NCBI RefSeq assembly: GCF_000172555.1
Contig: NZ_ABOX02000030.1
Location: 1-64,000, forward strand
Direction of reading: 5' to 3'
Origin: Pedosphaera parvula Ellin514
GTDB taxonomy: Bacteria; Verrucomicrobiota; Verrucomicrobiia; Limisphaerales; Pedosphaeraceae
DNA: 64,000 nucleotides
Shown: piece after piece, positions 36,254-44,929 of the stretch
Layout: every line of letters starts with the position of its first letter
Position numbering within the stretch: the first letter of the stretch is position 1
Position numbers and translations under genes: made by a program
The notes under the pieces: model-generated
What the model was told of the DNA's origin: nothing
Seen by the model: only the letters and a program-made list of their open reading frames with translations
The model's database searches: none

Positions 36254-36293
36254 GCAGGCTTGCAGCCTGCCGTATCGCCGATTTGCAATCGGC
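36254..36293. repeat. Doublet of 17-base hairpins (REP-like)
   Basis: Two hairpins lie in tandem: GCAGGCT-TGC-AGCCTGC (36254-36270) and GCCGATT-TGC-AATCGGC (36277-36293). Each has perfect 7-base arms and the same TGC loop. The pair begins nine bases after the DUF6869 stop, between converging genes, and could also end transcription. Confidence 0.8.
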
Positions 36294-36359
36294 ACTGCCT
36301 CAACCCAACCCGAACCGCCAAACGAAGATCTCCAAAACTCGCCATTCTCGATTTCCAAC

Positions 36360-37658
36360 TCATTCTCCTGCCGCCCTGCGAACAGGTTTGTGCTGTTCAA
36401 TTACTTTCAGATCCTCCTCCATTTCCTTGCGCTGTTTCTCGGTGACTCCCTCGAGGGTCAGCGCCTGCTTGGCATATTTAAGCGCTTCGTCAAAATTTCC
36501 TGCCTCAGCATAGGCAGCTGAGAGTGTTCCAACACAGTATCCCTTCTTCCACTCTGCCAGTTCGCAAGCTTTCTTGGCGTTCTTCACCGCCTCTTCTCCA
36601 TTGCGAAATGATGCATTTTCACAAGTAGCTTGTAACCATGCGAGATTATTATACGAAAGCGAATCTGTCGGTTTGCGCTTGATCGCTTCCCGATAATCTT
36701 CAATTACTCGGTCGAATTTTCCTTGCTTGTGATACGCTGCGGCTCTGGCGTGTAGAGCGATCACGTTCGTCGGGTTGAGTTTAATTCCCCTACTGTAATC
36801 AGCAATGGCCTTCTCCAACTCGCCGCTTTTTTCGTACGCAAGTCCGCGGCTGCCATATGCGGCGGATTCCGCTGGGTTCAATTGAATGGCGCTGCTGTAA
36901 TCGCTGATTGCCTTTTCATATGCCCCTGATTTGTAGTAGGCCCACCCTCGGTATTCGTAGCTTAGTTCATTCGTCGGATTCAGATCAGTCGATTTGGTGA
37001 AGTCACGGATGGCTAGCGGATAGTCTTTCTTGTCAAGATATAGCTGTCCGCGGAATGCATAAGCTACTTCATCATTCGGGTTAAGACGAAGAGCTTCTGC
37101 AAAGTCTTTCAGCGCGTCCTGCTCGGCCTTGTTGTACCAATGTGCCCGGCCACGTCTTGTGTAATAATCCCCTTCACTTGGTTTAATCTGAATGGCAATC
37201 GTGTAATTGGTGATCGCTTGACTATAATTCTTCAGGGAAACATAGGCCATGCCCAGTTGGTAATGCGCCTCCGCATACGTGGGCTTAAGATCAATGACTT
37301 CGTTTAGATCGTTGATTTGGTTTTGAACATCTCCTTTCAGCCGATAAACCAGGGCACGCGCTGCGTAGGACCAAGGGTTGCTTGGATCGAGCTTCACGAG
37401 TTTATCCATATCCGCAAGAGCGTGGAGGAAATCTCCTTTTCTCGAAAAAGCCCAACCACGATGTCTATAAGCATACGAGTCCTGCGGATCTAATTCCAAA
37501 ATTGCCGAACACCGTTCAATTGTTAGATCATAATCATGATGCTTCCACGCCTCCTCGATGGCTTGGTGCATGTTATCCGCGCTCCACCCATTCTCGGACC
37601 ACAGGATTCCCATCCCGAGAACAACCAGGAGCATCAATCTTTGTAAACTGAGTTTCAT
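36360..37658 (-). CDS. Exported TPR-repeat protein
   Basis: 432 residues. An N-terminal signal or anchor ('LMLLVVLGMGILWSENGWSA') is followed by about eleven tetratricopeptide repeats of 34 residues, for example 'AYRHRGWAFSRKGDFLHALA', 'AYGSRGLAYEKSGELEKAIA', 'SYEYRGWAYYKSGAYEKAIS', covering residues about 35-420. TPR arrays bind partner proteins; no partner is suggested by the neighbours. The basic C-terminal tail is short. Confidence 0.85.
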   Translation of the reverse strand: MKLSLQRLMLLVVLGMGILWSENGWSADNMHQAIEEAWKHHDYDLTIERCSAILELDPQDSYAYRHRGWAFSRKGDFLHALADMDKLVKLDPSNPWSYAARALVYRLKGDVQNQINDLNEVIDLKPTYAEAHYQLGMAYVSLKNYSQAITNYTIAIQIKPSEGDYYTRRGRAHWYNKAEQDALKDFAEALRLNPNDEVAYAFRGQLYLDKKDYPLAIRDFTKSTDLNPTNELSYEYRGWAYYKSGAYEKAISDYSSAIQLNPAESAAYGSRGLAYEKSGELEKAIADYSRGIKLNPTNVIALHARAAAYHKQGKFDRVIEDYREAIKRKPTDSLSYNNLAWLQATCENASFRNGEEAVKNAKKACELAEWKKGYCVGTLSAAYAEAGNFDEALKYAKQALTLEGVTEKQRKEMEEDLKVIEQHKPVRRAAGE

Positions 37659-37785
37659 ATTATCGCCGGAACCGACTATTTATGACCTTACGCGGAAAGT
37701 CCAGAACAGTAGCTATCGTCCCGTAGAGCAGCATGCTTGTACACGTGATTGACTTCCTCCTGTTATCAGATGCAAATTTAAAGCC

Positions 37786-38622
37786 ATGAGGCGCCGGACC
37801 ATCATCATTCCTCTGTTGCTCATTTTCGCAACGGCGATTGGTTTGTCCCTGCGCAACTATCACCCCGAACCGGAATATCAAAACCATCCGCTGAGTTATT
37901 GGCTGGACTACAATCCACGCGAAGAAAACCATATCGCTGCTGAATTGCGTTACAAGGCGATCCAAACCATCGGCACGAATGCGTTGCCGGTGTATATCTC
38001 TTGGTTGCGTTCCAAAGACTCATATCCAAAGCAATTGATAATGAAATTGCTGGCTCTAATACACATTCATGTTCGCTCTGCGGTAGAACGTCGAGACCTG
38101 GCCATGCTTGGATGGCAAGTCGCACAGTTATCACATGAGGTGATCAATCCAAATGTTTGGGAGGAACTCTCCTGGCTCGAAATCGGCGGCTGTGGGCTCG
38201 AGTCTGAAGGACAGGAACAGCGTACGATTAACTCCTTGCTGCATGGAACTCCGGAACAAAGAGAGAGCGCAGCCCGCGTAATGCACAGATATTTCTACTC
38301 ACCTGAATCCATCGACGCCCTCACCTCAGCTCTCAAAGACCCGTCCTCGAGAGTCCGCTATTTCGCTGCACGCTCTCTTGCTTTATCCAGCGAAAACTCC
38401 AAACCCGCCATTCCCGCCCTCATTCAATCCCTTCAGGACAAAAATGAATTCGTCCGCATGACCGCCGCCTTCGCCTTGGGCAAATTCGGTCGAGGCGCAA
38501 CCAGCGCCAGAACCTCCCTCCAGCCATTGTTAAAAGACCCCAACATCGATGTCCGCGCCTGTGCAAAACTCGCGCTCCAACAAATCGACGCGAAGGAAAT
38601 TGTCATACAGGCGAAAAAATGA
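37786..38622 (+). CDS. HEAT-repeat protein, tandem paralogue 1
   Basis: 278 residues. An N-terminal hydrophobic anchor ('TIIIPLLLIFATAIGLSL') precedes 'NYHPEPEYQNHPLSYWLDYN'. HEAT-like helices occupy the C-terminal half: 'PSSRVRYFAARSLALSSENS', 'KPAIPALIQSLQDKNEFVRM', 'TAAFALGKFGRGATSARTSL', 'DVRACAKLALQQID'. Compared with the next gene (38813), residues 1-70 and the last 90 are almost the same while the middle differs a lot, which points to duplication followed by divergence or gene conversion. The 40 bases before the start are also shared. Function unknown; probably a scaffold on the outer face of the inner membrane. Confidence 0.75.
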   Translation: MRRRTIIIPLLLIFATAIGLSLRNYHPEPEYQNHPLSYWLDYNPREENHIAAELRYKAIQTIGTNALPVYISWLRSKDSYPKQLIMKLLALIHIHVRSAVERRDLAMLGWQVAQLSHEVINPNVWEELSWLEIGGCGLESEGQEQRTINSLLHGTPEQRESAARVMHRYFYSPESIDALTSALKDPSSRVRYFAARSLALSSENSKPAIPALIQSLQDKNEFVRMTAAFALGKFGRGATSARTSLQPLLKDPNIDVRACAKLALQQIDAKEIVIQAKK

Positions 38623-38662
38623 CGGCTGACTCTGGAAACCACTGGCCTTTGCCAATTCTTCA

Positions 38663-38766
38663 CTAAAACTTAATCCCCAAAGTCGAATGAATCTGCACCT
38701 CATCCGGCGTCACCCCCGTCGCTGATCTGGCATCATATGAATCTACCAGGCTCATCCGCTCTGAAA
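38663..38766 (-). pseudogene. 3' relic of a DUF481-like outer-membrane protein gene, copy 1
   Basis: On the minus strand the sequence reads 'MSLVDSYDARSATGVTPDEV' then 'QIHSTLGIKF' and a stop. This is the last beta strand and terminal Phe typical of an outer-membrane barrel, with no gene in front of it. Better-kept copies at 39710 and 48732 show its origin. Confidence 0.7.
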
Positions 38767-38812
38767 GAGACATGATTGACTTCCCTCCATCATCAAGTGC
38801 AAATTAAAAACC

Positions 38813-39658
38813 ATGAGGCGCCGGACCGTCATCATTCCTCTGTTGCTCATTTTCGCAACAGCGATTGGTTTGTCCCTGCGCAACTACCACCCCGAACCGG
38901 AATATCAAAACCATCCGCTGAGTTATTGGTTGGACTACAATCCTCGGGAAGAAGACCACATCGCTGATGAATTGCGTTACAAAGCGATCCAAACCATCGG
39001 CACGAATGCCCTTCCATTTTATACCGCTTGGGCAAGTGCCAAAGACTCTGCTCCGAAGAAAGAGTTGATCAGATTGTTGGCCTTATTCAACATCCACCTC
39101 CGCTCGGCTGAGGGTTATCAGGAAATGGCCGAAACTGGATGGCACACCGCAAATCTGTCACGCGAGATGTTAAGTCCAATCGTTTGGGAAACACTCTCCC
39201 GTTTCGATGTCGGCGTATGCGGTCTTATCACCAAGGAGGACGAACAAGACTGCTGTCGTCGCTTGCTAAACGGAGCTCCCGAAGTAAGAGAGGGCGCGGC
39301 ACGTGAGATGCCAGAATATTTTTTCAATGCACCCGATTCGATCAATACTCTCACTCTGGCCCTCAAGGATGGTTCACCCCGAGTGCGCTATTTCGCCGCT
39401 CGCTCGCTGGTGCTCGCAAAAAATTATACAAACTCCCAACCTGCCATTCCCGCCCTCATCCAATCGCTTCAGGACACAAACGAATTCGTCCGCATGACCG
39501 CCGCCTTTGCCTTGGGCAAATTCGGCAAAGCCGCAGCCAGCGCCAAAACCGCCCTCCTGCCATTGTTGAAAGACTCCAACACCGACGTCCGTGCCTGCGC
39601 CAAGCTCGCTCTCCAGCAAATCGACTCGGACAAGATTGTCATACAGGCAAAAAAGTGA
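38813..39658 (+). CDS. HEAT-repeat protein, tandem paralogue 2
   Basis: 281 residues, same plan as the gene at 37786: anchor, 'NYHPEPEYQNHPLSYWLDYN', variable middle, and four HEAT-like helical pairs at the end ('GSPRVRYFAARSLVLAKNYT', 'QPAIPALIQSLQDTNEFVRM', 'TAAFALGKFGKAAASAKTAL'). It is followed by a second copy of the DUF481-like relic, so the duplicated unit included both the gene and the broken 3' end. Confidence 0.75.
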   Translation: MRRRTVIIPLLLIFATAIGLSLRNYHPEPEYQNHPLSYWLDYNPREEDHIADELRYKAIQTIGTNALPFYTAWASAKDSAPKKELIRLLALFNIHLRSAEGYQEMAETGWHTANLSREMLSPIVWETLSRFDVGVCGLITKEDEQDCCRRLLNGAPEVREGAAREMPEYFFNAPDSINTLTLALKDGSPRVRYFAARSLVLAKNYTNSQPAIPALIQSLQDTNEFVRMTAAFALGKFGKAAASAKTALLPLLKDSNTDVRACAKLALQQIDSDKIVIQAKK

Positions 39659-39709
39659 CGGCTAACTCTGGAACCCATCCGCGCCACCACCTGCTCTCCG
39701 TGGCTTCTG

Positions 39710-39869
39710 CTAAAACTTAATCCCCAAAGTCGAATGAATCTGCACCTCATTCGGCGTCACGCCCGCTGCCGGCCGGGTGTCATATAAATCAATGAGACTC
39801 AGGTTCAGCGAAAGGTTTTTTATCAAGGCCTGGGAAAAAGTGGATTCGAAGCGGATGCGGTAATGGGCG
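39710..39869 (-). pseudogene. 3' relic of a DUF481-like outer-membrane protein gene, copy 2
   Basis: Reads in one frame on the minus strand as 'HYRIRFESTFSQALIKNLSL', 'NLSLIDLYDTRPAAGVTPNE', 'VQIHSTLGIKF' and stop. Alternating hydrophobic residues and the final Phe fit the C-terminal strands of a DUF481-type barrel. Upstream sequence is missing, so the gene is dead. Confidence 0.75.
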
Positions 39870-40181
39870 GGTTATTCCCCATGGTTCGACGTTCCAAAAG
39901 CCTATAATATCTGCGAGACAGTAGACCATGCTGCCATAATTGAGGGCCTGTACAATGGATTTTCCCACCGACAGAACCTCTTTTAACCGCTGTCGCTGTC
40001 AAAAGCATGAATTACCACATGCTGGCTAAAGCATGGTAAGCGGGTTGCTCCCAAGTAGCCCGCTTTTTTCATTTTCAAGATTGATTTGCGCGCCACATGA
40101 GCCGTCCAGTTCTGTTCCTGGCGAGCTCCTGCTTCAGATGCGAGTATGAACGAAGTGGCTGTCGGTAGCCGTAAGGCTGCC
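39870..40181. other. Gene-free gap holding a terminator
   Basis: About 310 bases between the DUF481 relic and phaC. Apart from the hairpin at 40039-40069 I see no structure in it. Confidence 0.5.
40039..40069 (+). terminator. Rho-independent terminator, plus strand
   Basis: AGCGGG (40039-40044) pairs with CCCGCT (40059-40064), with further partial pairing inside, followed by a run of six T (40064-40069). It ends transcription coming from the left, before the minus-strand PHA genes. Confidence 0.75.
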
Positions 40182-41276
40182 TTAGCTGCTTCGCTCCGCC
40201 AACCATCGATACGCCTCAGGCCAGGACTCTTTCTGCGCCTTGCCACCCACGGCCAGCCCGATGTGCCCCGCTGGCACGACGATAGTCTTGCGGTCCTTCG
40301 AACTAACCAGGTCGTTGAAGGGCAAGCTTTGTGCGCAGGGCACCAGATCATCGTTTTTGGCCATGATATTTAACACCGGACAAGTGATATTCTTGAGGTT
40401 AATGGTGTGCTTGCCTACGGGCATCCGGCCTTTAATCAATAAATTTTTCTGATAGAGTCCCTTCACAAACTCCCGGAATACCTCGCCGGGAACCGCAATG
40501 TTATCGTTCAGCCAGGTTTCCATCGTGAGATAGTCGTCCACAAACTTTTCGTCCCCCATTTTCTCATAGAAGTTGATGGGCTTCTCAATCAGGTTTTGCA
40601 CCGGCTTGAGCATCTGGAAAGTCGCCTGAAGATACTCCGCAGGGACGTTGCCAAAGGCATCCACGAATTTATCCACGTCAAAATAGTCGGGGTCCGTCCA
40701 GAGGTTCAGCAACCCATCGCGTGGGGCAAAGTCAATGCCAGCGGCCAGCAACATCAGGTTTTTGACCTTTTCCTGGTGCAGGGAAGTATACATGGCGCTC
40801 ATTGTTCCACCCATGCAATAAGCCAGCAGGTTCACCTGGGGGGAACCGGTCCGTTCGCAGACATAATCCACGACATTCGACAGATAACCGTTGATGTAAT
40901 CATCCAGCGTGAGATGCCGATCCGCAAGAGTTGGCGCGCCCCAATCAATTAGATAGGTGTCAAAGCCGCCCTTCACAAAATGGCTGACGACACTCCGGCC
41001 TTCTTTCAGATCCAGAATGTACGGCCGGTTGACCAGCGCAAAAACGAAGATCAGTGGTGTCTTATGGCGCGGTTTAGTATCACTCAAATAATGGAGGAGC
41101 TTGAGGTCGCCCTCTTCATAAACCACCTCCGAGGGACTGGCGCCTTTTTTTACCGCCTTGGATTTCTGCAAAAGAAAGGGCAGTTGCGACATGCGGCGCA
41201 TATGGGCAAATCCTTCGTCCAGCATGGCATGCTGCCATTGAAACCAGGGATTACTAGTAGTAGTATTCTCAGTCAT
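40182..41276 (-). CDS. phaC: Class III-type polyhydroxyalkanoate synthase subunit PhaC
   Basis: 364 residues, the short class III/IV length (class I and II are near 560-590). It polymerises 3-hydroxyacyl-CoA on the granule surface. The lipase-like box has the catalytic Cys, C154 in 'LLAYCMGGTMSAMY', with D310 in 'IMAKNDDLVPC' and H338 in 'VVPAGHIGLAVGG'. 'TYLIDWGAPTLADRHLTLDD' and 'LVNRPYILDL' are also family blocks. The phaE-like gene lies 32 bases upstream on the same strand, as expected for a two-subunit enzyme. Confidence 0.93.
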   Translation of the reverse strand: MTENTTTSNPWFQWQHAMLDEGFAHMRRMSQLPFLLQKSKAVKKGASPSEVVYEEGDLKLLHYLSDTKPRHKTPLIFVFALVNRPYILDLKEGRSVVSHFVKGGFDTYLIDWGAPTLADRHLTLDDYINGYLSNVVDYVCERTGSPQVNLLAYCMGGTMSAMYTSLHQEKVKNLMLLAAGIDFAPRDGLLNLWTDPDYFDVDKFVDAFGNVPAEYLQATFQMLKPVQNLIEKPINFYEKMGDEKFVDDYLTMETWLNDNIAVPGEVFREFVKGLYQKNLLIKGRMPVGKHTINLKNITCPVLNIMAKNDDLVPCAQSLPFNDLVSSKDRKTIVVPAGHIGLAVGGKAQKESWPEAYRWLAERSS

Positions 41277-41308
41277 ATAGCTCGTTCAACAGATTAGTTG
41301 GTTGTGAT

Positions 41309-41824
41309 TCACTTGCTCTTTGTTTGAACCTTTTTGGCCGTGGCCTTGGGTTTCCTCGCCGCTGCTCCCCGCGAGACTTTCGGATTGCCATTCTGGACCG
41401 CGCCAGCGACTTTGCCTTCCAACTGCTCCAGGCGTTCTGCCATTGCTTCCAGGCGATTCAGGACACGGTCTTCCGCCTGCCTGATCGCCGCCAACACATT
41501 GTCAATGTCCTCCCGCGCTGTTCCCTGGACGGCATGTTGTGCCTGGGTGAAGAAGTCATTGTTCGCTTTGCGAAAGGCAATGGCATTGTCCATCATCGTC
41601 TTCATCGATTCCTTAAATTGAGGGGAGCGCATGTAATCCTCCCAGGATTCGGAGAGTGCATTAAATATGCTCCCGCGCAACTGGCGGAGCGATTCCGGAG
41701 GGGGTGTCCCCGGCGTGAGCCCAATAGAGCCCGCCTGGACCAGCTTGGTGAAGCTATCCATCCAGATCTTCTGGAACGCGGAAGCTTGGTCGTATGTTTT
41801 CTGAAACGAATCGTTCATCGTCAT
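41309..41824 (-). CDS. phaE: PHA synthase accessory subunit, PhaE-like
   Basis: 171 residues, mostly helical. 'FQKIWMDSFTKLVQAG', 'NALSESWEDYMRSPQFKESM' and a C-terminal coiled coil ('AIRQAEDRVLNRLEAMAERL') resemble PhaE/PhaR-type subunits that pair with short PhaC proteins. It is shorter than classical PhaE (about 350), closer to the Bacillus PhaR subunit. The tail is basic ('RKPKATAKKVQTKSK'). The family call rests mostly on position next to phaC. A phasin is the alternative. Confidence 0.65.
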   Translation of the reverse strand: MTMNDSFQKTYDQASAFQKIWMDSFTKLVQAGSIGLTPGTPPPESLRQLRGSIFNALSESWEDYMRSPQFKESMKTMMDNAIAFRKANNDFFTQAQHAVQGTAREDIDNVLAAIRQAEDRVLNRLEAMAERLEQLEGKVAGAVQNGNPKVSRGAAARKPKATAKKVQTKSK

Positions 41825-41930
41825 GCCTGATTTAAAAAAGTTAAATTGGTTTGCTGCTAATTTGCGCTAAAGCTAAAGATCCCAAATTGTCCGGGCTGCG
41901 CGAATCGTTTCCCGCATGCCCGGGTGGTCA

Positions 41931-41960
41931 GGATATGCTGGCCGCACTGCCAGCATATCC
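41931..41960 (-). repeat. Intercistronic hairpin between phaA and phaE
   Basis: GGATATGCTGGC (41931-41942) and GCCAGCATATCC (41949-41960) form a perfect 12-base stem with a six-base loop, ten bases after the phaA stop. No T-run follows on either strand, so it may act as a processing or RNA-stability site rather than a full terminator. Confidence 0.75.
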
Positions 41961-41970
41961 GGCCAGAAAC

Positions 41971-43149
41971 TCAGCAAAGTTCCACGGCCATGGCGACCGC
42001 TTCACCGCCTCCGATACAGAGGGCGTTAATGCCGATTTTTGCTCCACGCTCTTTCATCGCGTTGAGAAGTGTTACCAGCGTCCGCGCGCCACTGGCGCCA
42101 ATGGGATGGCCCAGGGCAATCGCTCCGCCGTGAACGTTCACCTTATCGTGAGGAATATTCAGGTCCTTCATCGCGGCCATCGTCACCACGGCAAAAGCCT
42201 CGTTGATTTCAAAAAGATCCACATCCTGCACCTTCAACGAAAGCCTCTCCAGTAACCGGCTGATGGCACTGACCGGAGCGATGGTGAACAACTCGGGCTC
42301 ACGGGAAAAGGTGGCGTAACCCAGAATTTTCGCCTGGGGTTTGACGCCCAGTTCCTTCATTTTCTCCTCCGAAAGGACCGCGATCGCCGCCGCGCCATCG
42401 TTGATGCTGGAGGCGTTGCCGGCAGTGATGGTTCCTTCCTTGCCGAAAGCCGGTCGCAGTTTGCGAAGCTTTTCTTCATTAAACTTTTTCGGTGTTTCGT
42501 CCTCCTTGACAGTGACCGTTTCCTTCCCGGCCGTGACCGCCACCGGAACTATTTCCGATGCGAAGCTGCCGCGGGCACTGGCTGCGACGGCCCGCTTGAA
42601 GCTTTCCACCGCATAGTCATCCTGTTGCTGACGGGAAAAGGCATACTTCTCCGCGCAACGATCACCGCACGTGCCCATGTGGAGGTTGTTGTATACATCC
42701 CACAAACCGTCCTTGATCAATGAATCGATGAGTTCGCCATTGCCCATGCGATAGCCATTCCTGGCTTTTTCCAAAAGATAGGGAGCCCGCGACATGTTCT
42801 CCGTGCCCCCCGCAATCACCACGCGCGCATCACCGCACTGAATGGCCTGTGCCGCCAGCATGACAGACTTAAGGCTGGAACCACAAACCTTGTTCACCGT
42901 GGTCGCGCCGACATCCGGGGCCAACCCCGCACCCATGCCCGCCTGCCGCGCCACGTTCTGGCCTAACCCGGCGCTAAGCACGTTTCCAAAGATTACCTCA
43001 TCCACCTGATTCGCTGGAATGCCGGCACGCTCCAGCGCCGCATGAATGGTAATGCTGCCCAATGCCGGTGCCGGCATGCTCTCAAAAGCACCCCCAAAAC
43101 TTCCAACCGCGGTGCGCGCTCCACCTGCCAGATAAACGTTTCTTAACAT
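41971..43149 (-). CDS. phaA: Acetyl-CoA C-acetyltransferase (beta-ketothiolase) PhaA
   Basis: 392 residues, exactly the usual size, from the ATG at 43149. It condenses two acetyl-CoA to acetoacetyl-CoA, the first step to polyhydroxybutyrate. Nucleophile C89 is in '[18 protein letters not shown]', the second motif is '[17 protein letters not shown]', and the deprotonating Cys is in '[16 protein letters not shown]'. It sits between the phasin and phaE genes on the same strand. Confidence 0.93.
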   Translation of the reverse strand: MLRNVYLAGGARTAVGSFGGAFESMPAPALGSITIHAALERAGIPANQVDEVIFGNVLSAGLGQNVARQAGMGAGLAPDVGATTVNKVCGSSLKSVMLAAQAIQCGDARVVIAGGTENMSRAPYLLEKARNGYRMGNGELIDSLIKDGLWDVYNNLHMGTCGDRCAEKYAFSRQQQDDYAVESFKRAVAASARGSFASEIVPVAVTAGKETVTVKEDETPKKFNEEKLRKLRPAFGKEGTITAGNASSINDGAAAIAVLSEEKMKELGVKPQAKILGYATFSREPELFTIAPVSAISRLLERLSLKVQDVDLFEINEAFAVVTMAAMKDLNIPHDKVNVHGGAIALGHPIGASGARTLVTLLNAMKERGAKIGINALCIGGGEAVAMAVELC

Positions 43150-43215
43150 AGAATTAATTGTCCTTTCGCATTGCATGACCCCAAACAAACAGAATCATCC
43201 TCGCGGTATCTTTCT

Positions 43216-43707
43216 TCATTTCGCCGCGGCGGATGCAGCCGAGGCCGCTCCTTTTCGCATGAACTCAGTCCAGGATTGCATTGCCTTCGTCTGCGTTTCC
43301 GCGAGCGACTGCAGATTCGATTGCATCACATTCAGGGAGGATTGCCACAATCGCTGCACCTCCGGTTGCACATCCGCCGCCGCAGTGGCAGGCTGGCCAT
43401 TTGTGGTTCTCTTCAGGAGATTCAAAGTCGTCTTGTTGCCCAGATCAATCAGTCTCAGTGACTCCTCCATGTTTCGCTGTATCGCGGGGATGGCTTGAGA
43501 CACGACTGAATGCATCTGCTTTTGCAACTCCTGCGTCCACGTCGTTTGCTGACAAATGTTCGTCCACCATTTGGCCGTATCCTCTTGCAGTTTCACACTG
43601 GTGCGCAAAGCCTGTTCATAGCTCTTCATCGCTTGACTGAACATTTCAGTTCCAGCCGGCGCCGATTTTTGCGAATGCTGAGAATGCTCTTTTGCTTTAT
43701 CTTGCAT
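43216..43707 (-). CDS. Phasin-family granule-associated protein
   Basis: 163 residues. The start at 43707 is set by a strong AAGGAG eight bases upstream; an in-frame codon at 43758 has none. The protein is almost entirely amphipathic helix ('EMFSQAMKSYEQALRTSVKL', 'LWQSSLNVMQSNLQSLAETQ'), with an Ala-rich end, as in phasins that coat PHA granules. Two likely PhaR operators lie 114 and 274 bases upstream, which supports the assignment because phasin genes are classical PhaR targets. Confidence 0.75.
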   Translation of the reverse strand: MQDKAKEHSQHSQKSAPAGTEMFSQAMKSYEQALRTSVKLQEDTAKWWTNICQQTTWTQELQKQMHSVVSQAIPAIQRNMEESLRLIDLGNKTTLNLLKRTTNGQPATAAADVQPEVQRLWQSSLNVMQSNLQSLAETQTKAMQSWTEFMRKGAASAASAAAK

Positions 43708-43820
43708 ATTTTTACTCCTTTTCAATGCTTGCGGAGTCAGATGGTTCATCGGGTCCAAATCATTTATTTACCTGGGCGCTTCACCGTTCAGCCGGGACCG
43801 TTAAGCTTGTTCACTCACTA

Positions 43821-43836
43821 TTGTGCCTCTGCACAA
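43821..43836. promoter_or_regulatory. Candidate PhaR operator 1
   Basis: Perfect inverted repeat TTGTGC-CTCT-GCACAA. It contains the TGC-N4-GCA core related to the TGC-rich sites reported for PhaR proteins. It lies 114 bases upstream of the phasin start. Confidence 0.7.
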
Positions 43837-43980
43837 TCACAATCCTGATACTGTTATGGTCCACTTGCCGGGAAACGCTTCAGTTGTCAGAAGGCTTGAA
43901 AAATCGATCTTATACCCAAGCCTGCATCAGAATTGCCTTCCCACCTTAATGGCAGGTAATACCTCTTGTCAAGAACGGCG

Positions 43981-43996
43981 TTGTGCACTTGCACTA
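43981..43996. promoter_or_regulatory. Candidate PhaR operator 2
   Basis: TTGTGC-ACTT-GCACTA, one mismatch from a perfect palindrome and with the same spacing as operator 1. It lies just past the phaR stop, upstream of the phasin gene. Confidence 0.65.
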
Positions 43997-44023
43997 CGTT
44001 CCAGTCTCTTCAGAACTGCGCGT

Positions 44024-44641
44024 TTATCGTGTTCTCCGCCTGGGTTTTGCCTTTGGTCGTTTTGCAGCCGCTGCCAGTTTCGCCTCCAGATTGGCGATTT
44101 GTTGCTCCAGATCTCTCACCTTGTCCTGAAGGTCCGGAGCCTCCTTGCTGGCTGAAGCTTCGCCCGCCGCGGCCCCCGGGTTTCGCCCCGGCAGCCCCAT
44201 AAATTGCATCGCAAATGGATTCAGCATGGCCCGATTCCAGTTGGCCAGGGAAGAGTATATGGCCCCTAATCCGTCGCCACCCTGCAACTGCTCGGCAAAC
44301 TGCTTGCGATACTCAAGAAACATAGACAGAGCTTGATCAAAATAGCGTTCCAAAAAGTCTTTCGCCATCTGGTCATTAACCCGAATCAAACGCATCAGGA
44401 GCGCCACTGGAAACATGTCGATTTTTTGGGAATCCAGCTCGAGAATAATCTGCGCCAGCACCTTGGCGGTAATATTTGCTGAGGTTTTTGAATCGGTCAC
44501 GCGGATGTCAGATCCCTCGCGCACCAGGGAACGAATGTCCTCCAAGGTCAAATGCTTGCTGCGGGTAACATCGTAGTACCTGCGGTTGGGGTACTTACGA
44601 ATTTCGATGTGTTTCGGATTATTTTCAGCGTTGTCCGGCAT
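44024..44641 (-). CDS. phaR: Polyhydroxyalkanoate synthesis repressor PhaR
   Basis: 205 residues. The N-terminal DNA-binding domain is typical: 'IEIRKYPNRRYYDVTRSKHL', 'LEDIRSLVREGSDIRVTDSK', 'ILLELDSQK'-like 'AQIILELDSQKIDMFPV'. A helical PHA-binding domain follows (residues 80-150), then a coiled coil ('LQDKVRDLEQQIANLEAKLA') and a basic end ('KRPKAKPRRRTR'). PhaR represses phasin and its own gene until granules titrate it away. Candidate operators lie on both sides of the gene. Confidence 0.92.
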   Translation of the reverse strand: MPDNAENNPKHIEIRKYPNRRYYDVTRSKHLTLEDIRSLVREGSDIRVTDSKTSANITAKVLAQIILELDSQKIDMFPVALLMRLIRVNDQMAKDFLERYFDQALSMFLEYRKQFAEQLQGGDGLGAIYSSLANWNRAMLNPFAMQFMGLPGRNPGAAAGEASASKEAPDLQDKVRDLEQQIANLEAKLAAAAKRPKAKPRRRTR

Positions 44642-44661
44642 ATGAGAATAGATGCAGCATA

Positions 44662-44677
44662 TAGTGCAAGTGCATTA
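44662..44677. promoter_or_regulatory. Candidate PhaR operator 3
   Basis: TAGTGC-AAGT-GCATTA, the same 6-4-6 layout with the TGC-N4-GCA core. It is 20 bases upstream of the phaR start, where it would give autoregulation. Confidence 0.6.
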
Positions 44678-44817
44678 CCATATACAAACTATACACGGTT
44701 ATCGCCTTGGCAGTCAATAGCTATACTCAGTGTTAGCAGATTAGAAGTGGCTAACAATCAATGGATTGCATCGAAGCGTGAAGTTGTTTCCCATGCGGAA
44801 AGCGGAAATCTTTGGTG

Positions 44818-44833
44818 TAGTGCAGACGCACAA
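44818..44833. promoter_or_regulatory. Candidate PhaR operator 4
   Basis: TAGTGC-AGAC-GCACAA, 97 bases upstream of the SDR start at 44930, in the phaR/SDR divergent gap. Same spacing and half-site as operators 1-3. Confidence 0.65.
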
Positions 44834-44929
44834 TATTTGCTTGATAACATAATTGGTTCCATTTACTTTTTAATATTAACAATTATCGATTGGCTCCTCG
44901 GTCAATCGGCCAAACGAAAGAAACCTAGC

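Larger units (their letters stand above)
43708..44023. other. Regulatory gap upstream of the phasin gene
   Basis: 316 bases between the phaR stop and the phasin start. It holds two TTGTGC-N4-GCAC palindromes (43821-43836 and 43981-43996) and the phasin ribosome site. No further gene is visible. Confidence 0.7.
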
